From: Bacteroidota bacterium
Lineage (GTDB): Bacteria > Bacteroidota > Ignavibacteria > Kapaibacteriales > UBA2268
Assembly: GCA_004322215.1 (NCBI GenBank)
Contig: SCSM01000013.1
Location: 1-64,000 of the forward strand
Length of the DNA stretch: 64,000 nt
Direction of reading: 5' to 3'
The notes under the pieces were generated by a model that was not told the DNA's origin, did not search any database, and saw nothing but the letters and a program-made list of their open reading frames with translations. Both the position numbers and the translations under genes were made by a program. Every line of letters begins with the position of its first letter. Within the stretch, counting starts at the first letter, position 1. Below are positions 55,908 through 64,000 of this stretch, piece by piece.

Positions 55908-58643
55908 ATGAAATCTGATTCTACTTCATTTTTCGGCAGATTATTTGCCATTCTGCTGATGTCTGTTTGTATTTATGGTTTTGCTAATGCAGAACCGAAG
56001 AAGGTGGTTCTGATTGAAGAATTTACAGGAACATGGTGCCCACCATGCGGTTCATCAGGGAAACCAATGATGGCTCAAATACTTGAAGCACACCCTAATG
56101 ACGTTATTGGCGTTGAATTACACGTATCTAACGGGGACCCTTTCGAAATACCTGAAAATTTAACATTAGCAGGTACTTTTGGGGTTTCCGGTGTACCTTG
56201 TGCAACAGTTGACAGAACATATAATTTAGCAGGTACAGGCGCCATGGTTGGTTATGTTCCATCCTGGACTGCAATGGTAAACGAAGCTTTAAGTAAACCG
56301 GCAAAGGTAGATGTAAAACTTTTCTATACGATTAATAAGTCAAGCCGAAATCTAACTGCAAACATTGAAGCCACTTTTGCTGAAGCTGCATCAGGCAATT
56401 TTAATTTCAATGTTTTTATAACTGAAGATGATTTAATCTACGATCAAGCCGGAGTAGGTCCAAATTATCATCATAAGCATGTAATGAGGGATATGCTGGG
56501 CGATGTATGGGGAACATCAGGTAAAATTCCTTCGACCGTAGGTATAGGTCAAACTTATAAACACACATATAACTTTACGATTCCTGCCGGATGGAATATT
56601 GATAATCTTAATTTCATCGGAGTCGTTCAGGAGTATGACGCTACTTATGCTGATGTGAAAAAGATATTAAATTGTGTCAGAGGAACTGAAGGACAGCCCG
56701 ATTTGGAATTCACCTGCACTGCAGGTCAAGAAACTTCGGTTAAAGGTGTTGGAGTTCCTGCACAAAGGGAATTTGAAATTAAAAACCTGACAAATTCTCA
56801 AAGAACATATACTATTAATGTTACAAAATCATCCAGGACACCATCCAACTGGGATGCAACCGTTATTCTTCCGGGCGGCGCAAAGAAAACTTCTAAGGAT
56901 GGTATATTAACCGAGGAACTAATAATCAATGCCGGTGCAAATAAAAATGTAACACTCCAACTAACACCCGGCGATATGATAGGCATCGGCGATGCTGAAA
57001 TTTCAGTAAAAGAGAAAGGCAATCCGAGCGGTACCGAAGGCAAGGGTTCTCTCACTATTGCTTCTGCTGAGATTGATAAATTCCAGGTAATTGACGATGC
57101 TGCAGACGGGGCAAAAAGTTTAGGTCCCACGATTACCAATTCAGGTAATACGGGATATTTTGATATTAATGCAGATGAATTTATTCCGATTTATTCTCAA
57201 TTTAATAAATTGAACACAGTAGTTTGGACTCTTGGTGAAGAAGGAAAAATAAGTGATGAAGAAGCATCATCAATAAAATCAATTATTGATGGTGGAACTC
57301 CTTTATTAATTTCCGGAGCTTTATCAGTACCTGAAATGGAACTTAGTTCACCGAGTCTCATGTATAAAATAGGATGTTCTTGGGGAGGTGATTGTTACCA
57401 GGGAGAATCATCAAGTTGGAATTTTTCAATTGTCGGATATCCGAATGACCCAATTACAGATGGATTTGACAAAACATTCCGTAAAGACCATTGGATTACA
57501 CAAGCAATAGATATTAATAATCCAAAAACTATTCCAATACTGAAGCATAAATTTGCGGACACAGTAGTTGCAGTTCGTTCTGAAGTATCAAAAGCAAGAA
57601 TCGTCCTGATAGGTTTTAATCCAATAATTATTACAAATATTACAGCACGAAACAACCTGATAGGCAATTCTTTGAAATGGCTTAATGGTATCGGTCCAAA
57701 GATAGCAAGCTCTGTATCTGAACTTGATTTTGGAGATGTTGCGGTTAACAGCGAAGTAGATAAGACGTTCGATATAGAAAACACAGGTGAAGAAACTTTG
57801 AATATTACCGAAATGACTGTTGACTGGGAAGATTCTGATAACTTCTTAGTCGTCAGCCCAAGCTTACCTGCCAGTATTCAGCCGGGAATGTCCGAAACCG
57901 TTACAATACGTTTCAAACCGGCAGACCCGTTTGGTTACGATGCCAATATGAATATTAAATCGAATGCCGTAAACGGTAATGAACTTATCGTTAATCTGAA
58001 GGGTAATGGAACGGCAGCCGGTGCAGGTGCCAAGATTGAATCGAATCTCCAGAGTGTCGAATTCGGCGAGGTGCCGATTAATTTACCGCATGAATCCATT
58101 GTTGAGATTTCAAATACAGGCGACCAGCCATTGAACATTGCTTCAACGAATATACAATCGAACACAGGCGGTATTTTCGAAGTTGTGTCTCCGGCTTCTT
58201 ACCCGGTAACGGTTCAGCCGGCAGCAAAGCTTGATATTAAAGTAAAATTTGCTCCTTCCGAGAAGATAGCTTACACTGGAACACTCGAAATCAACTCGAA
58301 TGCAACAAATGGCAATAAACTTACGGTTCCATTAAACGGAACAGGCGGTAATGCTGTCGGTGTTAATGACGATGACCTGAGTTCGATTTCATTGAGTGCA
58401 GGACCGAATCCCTTCAGTGCAAGAACCAATATTAAATATACAGTCGCAGGTAACGGCGGAATGGTTGATATTAGCGTTATCGATGCAAGAGGCATGGTTA
58501 TCAGCCGGCTTGTATCGAAAAATCTTCCTGCAGGTGAATACAGCCAGGTATTCGATGCAAAGGGATTAAGTTCAGGAATGTATTATGTAATCGGAAAAAT
58601 TAACGGGAAATCGGTTCAGTTACCGATTGTAATCGAGAAATAA
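55908..58643 (+). CDS. Omp28-related thioredoxin-like protein with choice-of-anchor D domains and T9SS tail
   Basis: The 911-residue protein has a signal peptide (about 1-28). A thioredoxin-like domain begins E-F-T-G-T-W-C44-P-P-C47, followed by V-I-G-V-E-L-H and V-S-G-V-P as in Omp28-type proteins. The C-x2-C pair is intact, so it could be an extracellular disulfide enzyme or a binding protein. From about 600 there are two choice-of-anchor D domains (D-F-G-D-V-A-V-N-S-E, E-F-G-E-V-P-I-N). A T9SS type A sorting domain ends V-I-E-K. It is probably surface-displayed. The next gene repeats the anchor-plus-T9SS plan. Confidence 0.86.
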   Translation: MKSDSTSFFGRLFAILLMSVCIYGFANAEPKKVVLIEEFTGTWCPPCGSSGKPMMAQILEAHPNDVIGVELHVSNGDPFEIPENLTLAGTFGVSGVPCATVDRTYNLAGTGAMVGYVPSWTAMVNEALSKPAKVDVKLFYTINKSSRNLTANIEATFAEAASGNFNFNVFITEDDLIYDQAGVGPNYHHKHVMRDMLGDVWGTSGKIPSTVGIGQTYKHTYNFTIPAGWNIDNLNFIGVVQEYDATYADVKKILNCVRGTEGQPDLEFTCTAGQETSVKGVGVPAQREFEIKNLTNSQRTYTINVTKSSRTPSNWDATVILPGGAKKTSKDGILTEELIINAGANKNVTLQLTPGDMIGIGDAEISVKEKGNPSGTEGKGSLTIASAEIDKFQVIDDAADGAKSLGPTITNSGNTGYFDINADEFIPIYSQFNKLNTVVWTLGEEGKISDEEASSIKSIIDGGTPLLISGALSVPEMELSSPSLMYKIGCSWGGDCYQGESSSWNFSIVGYPNDPITDGFDKTFRKDHWITQAIDINNPKTIPILKHKFADTVVAVRSEVSKARIVLIGFNPIIITNITARNNLIGNSLKWLNGIGPKIASSVSELDFGDVAVNSEVDKTFDIENTGEETLNITEMTVDWEDSDNFLVVSPSLPASIQPGMSETVTIRFKPADPFGYDANMNIKSNAVNGNELIVNLKGNGTAAGAGAKIESNLQSVEFGEVPINLPHESIVEISNTGDQPLNIASTNIQSNTGGIFEVVSPASYPVTVQPAAKLDIKVKFAPSEKIAYTGTLEINSNATNGNKLTVPLNGTGGNAVGVNDDDLSSISLSAGPNPFSARTNIKYTVAGNGGMVDISVIDARGMVISRLVSKNLPAGEYSQVFDAKGLSSGMYYVIGKINGKSVQLPIVIEK

Positions 58644-58648
58644 AACAA

Positions 58649-58698
58649 ACCAACCTTTAAATCCCCTCTTTATTTAAGGAGGGGATGGCGGGGTGGTT
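58649..58698 (+). terminator. Terminator-like palindrome after the Omp28-like gene
   Basis: ATCCCCTC (58661-58668) pairs with GAGGGGAT (58679-58686). Outside it AACCAACC and GGTGGTTT form a second, imperfect stem. A palindrome with this text is common between genes in several phyla. No T-run follows, so its terminator role is uncertain. Confidence 0.5.
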
Positions 58699-58873
58699 TA
58701 AAAATTTAGAATTTTCAATTTAGAATGAATGATTAATATCAGAATTTGAAAATTTTTAAAAAAACAAAGTTCTTTTAAAATTTATTGAAAATTGAAAATT
58801 AGGAAATTGAAAATTAATATTAAAGTGAATCCCTGAAAGTTAAAATAATTCGGGGATTCTTTCATCATTAATA

Positions 58874-58902
58874 TTGAATGTAATATTATTAATATATGTT
58901 TA
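58874..58902 (+). promoter_or_regulatory. FCB-type promoter for the choice-of-anchor gene
   Basis: TTG at 58874-58876, 18 bases, then TATGTTTA at 58895-58902. It fits TAnnTTT(G/A). The ATG at 58921 follows TGGAG. Confidence 0.5.
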
Positions 58903-58920
58903 TACTCTTTTGGAGTTATT

Positions 58921-61122
58921 ATGAAAAAATTGTTTTTCTACTTTTTATTAATTATTCTTTTGGGCATTGGATTAGAAAAGGTTATAGCCGCACAGCAGTA
59001 TTATTATGTCGTGTTCGATAATCTTGATAAAATCGTAAACACGGAAGGTCAGGAATTAACAAATGCATTCGACCAGCTATACTATGACCCGATACACAAA
59101 TATCCTTTTGGAGATTATTTGATAAAACTTCCATTTTCCGATGCTACATTTACAAATTACAGAATCACAGACTTTGACCTTGCCGTTTTTCCAATGGGTG
59201 ATAAACCTTTGAATTTTTCTACTTCCGGTGGAATTACGGTTTTGAGTAAAATCAAGGAAATGGAAGCTGCCGGGAAAAGAGTGATAATTATTGGCAGGTC
59301 AATATTGAGGCAATCTCAAACAAGCCAGCCGGTACAGCAATTTTTATATGATTATCTTGGGGTTGATGAAGTTTTTATGGTTAATACAACGAGTGGAAGT
59401 AAATATGCAGGATACACAATCAACGGTGTTATTGATGATACACTTGCAAATGGGACAAGGAAATGGGGTAATCTTAAAAGAGGTGAAAATAATATTCCTC
59501 CTGCTGACCCATGGAGATGGGTAAGTGAGTTAGAAGCATTCAAAGTGAGACCTGACGATTGGAGATTTACCGTAATAGATTGGTTTTCGAAAGTTACAGA
59601 TGATGTTCAAATTATAAATTATCCGCCGACCGATACGATTATGGGTGTTCGTACACACACACCTCATTCAAAAATGGTCTTCTGGTGCTACGGGACTGAA
59701 TATCTTTGTGCTGTCGGTTCGATACCTCGCCATGCAACCGAGCTATGGTATGCTTTTAACTGGCTTTTGTTCGATGTTCCGAAAATCGGACCATATTTAC
59801 AGTCAGTGCCCAACCCGCTTCAATTTGGGGGCAGACAAATTGGTACTGATACAACCAAGAGAATTGTTATTACTAATTTTGGCAGGCAGGAATTAAAAGT
59901 TACAGATGTTTATGTCAACAATTTTGAAGACCCGGAACCGTTCGAAGTATTAGGTCCGACAAGTTTTAATTTACAGCCACTGGACACTCATTCAGTTTTT
60001 GTCAAATTTGCTCCGACCGAGGAAAAATCATATTTGGAAATTCTATCGTTCGAATCAAACTCCGGAGGAAATCCATCATTAATAGATATGGAACTCAAAG
60101 GAGTCGGCGGCAAAGACCCTGAGCAGGGACCAATAATTGATGTTGTTACCTCTGTTAATTTTGGTGAAGTGAAAATCGGTAGATACCAGGAAAAAGATAT
60201 TGTCATTCATAATATTGGCACAGCCCCTCTTATTATCAATTATAATAACTTTTCAAATAATGGTACAAATAACGGTAACGGTGCATTCACTTATAATGAT
60301 AGGAGAGCCGGTTTCCAGATTAATCCCGACAGCACATATACAATGGTGATTAGATTTACTCCTCATGAGGCAGGACTTACTTATAATGGAGAAATAAAAT
60401 TAGAAACTAATCAGAAAGGTGATAATCCTTTTACTTATATCAAATTAACCGGTAAGGGTGCAGTAGCTAAACCCAAAATGGTGCCATTTCCAACGTCTGT
60501 TATATTCGATACCGTATTGACAGGTTACAATAAGGAAATACCAATAACAATTAAAAATACGGGTTCAGCCGAGCTTGTGATAGATAGTATTAATTTTATT
60601 AGAAATGATTCTTCTGCATTCAGCATTACTGAAGGAGGTATGCCTGAAGGTGGAACTCCAATCACTGTATTACCGGTAGAAGAACATATTCTTAAAGTTC
60701 AGTTTACTCCTTCGGAAGAGTTGACTTACAATGCGACCATACAAATAGTATCCAATTACGAAGAAACACCTAATTATAATATATATTTTAATGGAGTCGG
60801 CAGGCAGGATACCGTGGGTGTCGAAGATGAATACGATTTTGCAGGAAATGAATTATTCGTAATGAAGGCAATGCCGAATCCGAATTACGGTAAAGCAATG
60901 CTGGAATATATACTGAAAGGTGATGTTCCGAGGAAAGTTGATATCTTCATTATTGATGTACTCGGCAACAGGATTTCCAATATATTGAAAACTAATCTGA
61001 ATCCCGGCGATTACAGGTGTGAAATGGATATGCAGGCAATTAAACTTGCTTCGGGTAATTATTACATTATCGCAAATGTAGGAGACTCCCAGGTGAGATT
61101 ACCGATTGTAATTTTGAAATAA
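58921..61122 (+). CDS. Choice-of-anchor D surface protein with T9SS tail
   Basis: The 733-residue protein has a signal peptide (about 1-24, ending I-A-A). A ~270-residue alpha/beta domain of unknown type follows (Y-Y-Y-V-V-F-D-N-L-D-K, R-V-I-I-I-G-R-S-I-L, F-W-C-Y-G-T-E-Y). Three choice-of-anchor D domains come next (Q-F-G-G-R-Q-I-G-T, N-F-G-E-V-K-I-G, I-F-D-T-V-L-T-G), then a T9SS type A sorting domain ending I-V-I-L-K. The first domain resembles a glutamine-amidotransferase-like or papain-like Rossmann fold only loosely. It ends in a strong terminator. Confidence 0.82.
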   Translation: MKKLFFYFLLIILLGIGLEKVIAAQQYYYVVFDNLDKIVNTEGQELTNAFDQLYYDPIHKYPFGDYLIKLPFSDATFTNYRITDFDLAVFPMGDKPLNFSTSGGITVLSKIKEMEAAGKRVIIIGRSILRQSQTSQPVQQFLYDYLGVDEVFMVNTTSGSKYAGYTINGVIDDTLANGTRKWGNLKRGENNIPPADPWRWVSELEAFKVRPDDWRFTVIDWFSKVTDDVQIINYPPTDTIMGVRTHTPHSKMVFWCYGTEYLCAVGSIPRHATELWYAFNWLLFDVPKIGPYLQSVPNPLQFGGRQIGTDTTKRIVITNFGRQELKVTDVYVNNFEDPEPFEVLGPTSFNLQPLDTHSVFVKFAPTEEKSYLEILSFESNSGGNPSLIDMELKGVGGKDPEQGPIIDVVTSVNFGEVKIGRYQEKDIVIHNIGTAPLIINYNNFSNNGTNNGNGAFTYNDRRAGFQINPDSTYTMVIRFTPHEAGLTYNGEIKLETNQKGDNPFTYIKLTGKGAVAKPKMVPFPTSVIFDTVLTGYNKEIPITIKNTGSAELVIDSINFIRNDSSAFSITEGGMPEGGTPITVLPVEEHILKVQFTPSEELTYNATIQIVSNYEETPNYNIYFNGVGRQDTVGVEDEYDFAGNELFVMKAMPNPNYGKAMLEYILKGDVPRKVDIFIIDVLGNRISNILKTNLNPGDYRCEMDMQAIKLASGNYYIIANVGDSQVRLPIVILK

Positions 61123-61146
61123 AAAAACGAATTTGATTTTGCTAAG

Positions 61147-61177
61147 AAACCGCATCTGTGAAGATGCGGTTTTTTTA
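61147..61177 (+). terminator. Rho-independent terminator
   Basis: AAACCGCATC-TGTGAA-GATGCGGTTTTTTTATT: a stem of about nine pairs with a T-run, 25 bases after the stop of the upstream gene. It separates the surface gene from the str operon. Confidence 0.9.
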
Positions 61178-61335
61178 TTTTGTTCAGGTTTTAATTTAAT
61201 AAGAATTTACAATCCGATTTATTTAAACCTGATGTATAGCACACAAGCATTGCAATACATCTCAGCGATTACACGATAATTTTGCAAAATAATAATAAAA
61301 ATTTCAGAAAATATTAAAAAAATGAACAAATTGTT

Positions 61336-61365
61336 TTGAATTATAATATTTTTTCAATAAGTTTG
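61336..61365 (+). promoter_or_regulatory. str operon promoter (exact FCB consensus)
   Basis: TTG (61336-61338), 19 bases, TAAGTTTG (61358-61365) matches TTG-N19-TAnnTTTG exactly. It lies 49 bases before the rpsL start. Confidence 0.7.
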
Positions 61366-61414
61366 TAAGCTCTGTCAAAAAATTTTTATAAATATATTAT
61401 TTTGGAGTGTTTGA

Positions 61415-61795
61415 GTGCCGACAATAAGTCAGTTAATCAGGAAGCCGAGAAAGAAAGTTACGATGAAGAGTAAATCACCGGCTTTGAAATCATGCCCGCA
61501 GCGAAGAGGGGTATGCACGAGGGTATATACGACTACTCCCAAGAAGCCGAATTCGGCATTGAGAAAGGTCGCACGTGTGAGGTTGACATCAGGTTTTGAG
61601 GTTACATCATACATACCCGGCGAAGGACATAACTTACAGGAGCACTCATTGGTCTATCTCCGTGGCGGCAGAGTCAAAGATTTACCCGGTGTCAGGTATC
61701 ATATTATTCGCGGTACGGCAGACACGCAGGGAGTGGAAGGAAGAAAACAAGGCAGGTCGAAATACGGTTCCAAGAAACCTAAGAAATCTGCTTAA
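61415..61795 (+). CDS. rpsL: Ribosomal protein uS12
   Basis: The 126-residue protein is a normal S12: P-T-I-S-Q-L-I-R, then [11 protein letters not shown] and [12 protein letters not shown]. Lysines at the usual streptomycin-contact positions (in P-K-K-P-N and R-V-K-D) are wild type. The start codon is GTG with GGAG at 61404-61407. First gene of the str operon. Confidence 0.97.
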   Translation: MPTISQLIRKPRKKVTMKSKSPALKSCPQRRGVCTRVYTTTPKKPNSALRKVARVRLTSGFEVTSYIPGEGHNLQEHSLVYLRGGRVKDLPGVRYHIIRGTADTQGVEGRKQGRSKYGSKKPKKSA

Positions 61796-61825
61796 TCAAT
61801 TTAAGTGAATTGCGAGTAAAACAAG

Positions 61826-62293
61826 ATGAGAAAAAGAAGAGCAGAAAAAAGACGTTTGGATGTTGACCCGAAATACAACGATTTGGTTGTGTCGAGATTA
61901 GTTAACAATATTATGTACCAGGGCAAAAAAAGCACTGCCCGTAAGGCAGTTTATGAAGCATTCGAAACTATTGCCCAAAGGACTAAGTCTGACCCGCTCG
62001 AAGTTTTTCGCAAGGCACTTGCAAACGTAGCACCTGTACTCGAAGTCAGGTCGCGAAGAGTCGGCGGAGCAACCTACCAGGTTCCAATCGAGGTTCGTGA
62101 GGACAGGAGAATTGCCCTGGCTCTGAGATGGATTAAACAATACGCAAAGGCACGCAGAGATAAATCAATGGCTCTAAGGTTAGCCGCAGAGCTTATTGCT
62201 GCCGCAAACGGCGAAGGTGCCTCTGTTAAGAAAAAAGATGATGTACATAAAATGGCAGAAGCGAATAAAGCTTTTGCACATTTCAAATGGTAA
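61826..62293 (+). CDS. rpsG: Ribosomal protein uS7
   Basis: The 155-residue protein has M-R-K-R-R-A-E-K-R, then [24 protein letters not shown] and a C-terminal [12 protein letters not shown]. It binds 16S rRNA and heads assembly of the 30S head. It follows rpsL by 30 bases and precedes fusA by 46, the standard order. Confidence 0.97.
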   Translation: MRKRRAEKRRLDVDPKYNDLVVSRLVNNIMYQGKKSTARKAVYEAFETIAQRTKSDPLEVFRKALANVAPVLEVRSRRVGGATYQVPIEVREDRRIALALRWIKQYAKARRDKSMALRLAAELIAAANGEGASVKKKDDVHKMAEANKAFAHFKW

Positions 62294-62339
62294 TAAAAGA
62301 ATCGTTCTTTGTCAACTGAAATTTCCTTGGTGAGAAATT

Positions 62340-64000
62340 ATGCCACGGGTAAAAGATATATCGAAACTCAGAAATATAGGCATAATGGCTCATATAGACG
62401 CCGGTAAGACCACAACTACGGAAAGAATATTATACTATACCGGCTATTTGCATAGGATTGGAGAAGTTGATGACGGCAATGCCTTCATGGACTACATGGA
62501 GCAGGAAAAGGAAAGAGGCATAACAATAACCGCCGCTGCCACAACCTGCTTTTGGAAGGATTATCAAGTCAATATTATTGATACTCCCGGTCATGTTGAT
62601 TTTACAGCCGAAGTTCAACGTTCTCTAAGGGTTCTCGATGGAGCAATTGCTCTGTTCTGCGGTGTCGGTGGCGTTGAGCCGCAATCGGAAACCGTATGGC
62701 ACCAGGCAGAAATGTACAATGTGCCGAGAATTGCTTATGTAAACAAAATGGACAGGCTCGGAGCAAACTTTGAAAACGTTCTCGAGATGATGATTTCAAA
62801 ACTGAAAACAAATCCTGTTGCGATTCAGCTTCCAATCGGTGCTGAAGCTCAATTTGAAGGTATTATTGACCTTATTAAAATGAAGGCAATATATTTCGAT
62901 GAAGAATCACAGGGTTTGAATTACGAAGAAGCTGTAATTCCGGAAGATTACCGGATTAAAGCTGAAGAGTTCAGGGCTAAGATGCTCGAAGCGGTTGCTG
63001 AAACCGACGATGTGCTTCTTGGCAAATACCTCGAAGGTGAATTGCTGACAGATGATGAAATCAGGAAAGCCCTCAGAAAGGGCACATTAGAGCTTAGGTT
63101 TGTTCCCGTCCTTTGCGGCTCATCTTTGAGCAATATCGGTGTGCAGCCATTATTGGATGCAGTCCTCGATTATTTGCCTTCTCCTGATAACATTAAACAG
63201 TTTCAGGGATTCGATGTGAAAGACCACGAAAAGGTAATTGTCAGGAAACCGATTAAAGATGAACCCTTTTCCGGACTGGCTTTCAAGATACTGACCGACC
63301 AGTTTGTGGGAAAGTTAACTTTTGTAAGGATTTATTCGGGCGCTGTTAAAATCGGAAATTCAGTCCTCAATTCGTATGCAGGAAAACAGGAAAAAATCAA
63401 TAAAATCCTCATTTTACATGCAAACAAGAGAGATGAAGTTCAGGAAGCAGCAGCAGGAGAAATCGTAGCAATACCCGGTCTTAGATTTACAAAGACAGGC
63501 GATACGCTTTGCGATTCAAAACACCCGATAGCTTACGAACAGATTCATTTCTCCGAACCGGTAATCAATCAGGCAATTGAAGCCAAAACATTAGCTGACC
63601 AGGACAAACTGTTACAGGCACTCGAAAAGCTTGTTGATGAAGACCCGACTTTTAAATTCAAACTCGATGAGGAAAGCGGACAAATCATCATAAGCGGTGT
63701 AGGCGAACTTCACCTCGAAATAATTGTTGACCGGCTTAAGAGAGAATTCAACATTCCTGCAAAAGTAGGTAAGCCGCAAGTTGCTTACAGGGAAACAATT
63801 GCCGGTGAAATCAGGCAGGAAGCCGTATTCGACAAACCGATTAGCGGCAAACCGCAATACGGTAATGTAATTCTCGGGATGAAGCAATCGCAGAGAGGTA
63901 AAGGTATCCTTATTAATATTAATGTTAAGGATGATGTAATTCCAAAACAATATTATTCAGCAATCAAAAAGGGAATTACCGATGGACTCCAGGTAGGATT
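62340..64000 (+). CDS. fusA: Translation elongation factor G, truncated by the window end
   Basis: The ATG at 62340 is preceded by GGTGAG. About 553 codons are present, with no stop before base 64000. GTPase motifs are visible: A-H-I-D-A-G-K-T at 17-24, R-G-I-T-I-T, D-T-P-G-H and N-K-M-D. Domain II and the start of domains III-IV follow (G-E-L-H-L-E, R-E-T-I-A-G-E). It drives ribosome translocation. The sequence is in frame throughout; the truncation is due to the window edge. Confidence 0.96.
   Translation, partial: MPRVKDISKLRNIGIMAHIDAGKTTTTERILYYTGYLHRIGEVDDGNAFMDYMEQEKERGITITAAATTCFWKDYQVNIIDTPGHVDFTAEVQRSLRVLDGAIALFCGVGGVEPQSETVWHQAEMYNVPRIAYVNKMDRLGANFENVLEMMISKLKTNPVAIQLPIGAEAQFEGIIDLIKMKAIYFDEESQGLNYEEAVIPEDYRIKAEEFRAKMLEAVAETDDVLLGKYLEGELLTDDEIRKALRKGTLELRFVPVLCGSSLSNIGVQPLLDAVLDYLPSPDNIKQFQGFDVKDHEKVIVRKPIKDEPFSGLAFKILTDQFVGKLTFVRIYSGAVKIGNSVLNSYAGKQEKINKILILHANKRDEVQEAAAGEIVAIPGLRFTKTGDTLCDSKHPIAYEQIHFSEPVINQAIEAKTLADQDKLLQALEKLVDEDPTFKFKLDEESGQIIISGVGELHLEIIVDRLKREFNIPAKVGKPQVAYRETIAGEIRQEAVFDKPISGKPQYGNVILGMKQSQRGKGILININVKDDVIPKQYYSAIKKGITDGLQVG

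Noticed and set aside
1-64000. CRISPR arrays
   Set aside because: No series of direct repeats with regular unique spacers was found; the repeated units seen are single hairpins or protein-coding repeats.

Overview
The window is A+T-rich chromosomal DNA from a free-living Gram-negative bacterium of the Bacteroidota/Chlorobiota/Ignavibacteriota (FCB) group. The evidence for this is direct. At least seven genes or gene remnants end in a type IX secretion (T9SS) type A sorting domain of about 80 residues (an N-P-N or N-P motif, a G-x-Y block near the end, and a basic last residue or two). Exported proteins carry choice-of-anchor D, FN3, Ycf48/BNR and WG repeats. The promoters follow the FCB pattern TTG-N18-20-TAnnTTT(G/A), with an exact TTG-N19-TAAGTTTG ahead of rpsL. 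A lineage such as Ignavibacteria or Kapabacteria is my inference, not something I could test.

Layout. 0.2-10 kb holds large secreted proteins: an M6-like metalloprotease with eight FN3 repeats, a Ycf48-like propeller protein, and a WG-repeat protein. 10.1-13.9 kb holds a small stand-alone dsRNA-binding-domain protein and a solitary type IIG-like methylase/nuclease, each preceded by a copy of the same ~39-bp promoter element. Then comes a propionyl/methylmalonyl-CoA carboxylase beta subunit. 15.5-21 kb is a damaged accessory zone. An AraC-like regulator there is followed by three consecutive exported-protein genes that each carry a single-base frameshift, then by a two-gene nucleotidyltransferase module that is decayed in several places. 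21-23.5 kb holds parB, parA and a Nudix hydrolase. 23.6-33.2 kb is a cell-surface block of two tandem VWA/choice-of-anchor/T9SS giants and an OmpA protein with two peptidoglycan-binding-like domains. 33.5-37.9 kb is an apparent envelope redox cluster: a duplicated YceI-Rieske cassette, a small membrane protein, and an outer-membrane barrel with one haem c motif at its N terminus.

38-46 kb is mostly housekeeping and DNA repair: 3-methyladenine glycosylase, tRNA-dihydrouridine synthase, a TRIC/UPF0126 channel, a Dna2-like nuclease-helicase coupled to recJ. 46.3-51 kb again holds envelope genes, including a DUF2318-like cysteine protein fused to a T9SS tail and a second double-OmpA protein, with REP-like hairpins after several stop codons. 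51-55.6 kb carries NifU-like, pyrE, leuC-leuD, a Cys/His-rich zinc-ribbon protein and a cupin. 55.9-61.1 kb carries two more T9SS cargo proteins. The window ends in the str operon, rpsL-rpsG-fusA, with fusA cut by the window edge.

How the genes fit together. The dominant theme is building the outer surface: T9SS cargo and OmpA anchors. No T9SS machinery gene lies in the window. The best candidate for an undescribed system is the YceI/Rieske/haem-barrel cluster. The decayed nucleotidyltransferase pair and the dsRBD-methylase pair sharing a promoter sequence come next. No CRISPR array, tRNA, rRNA or transposase gene was found.
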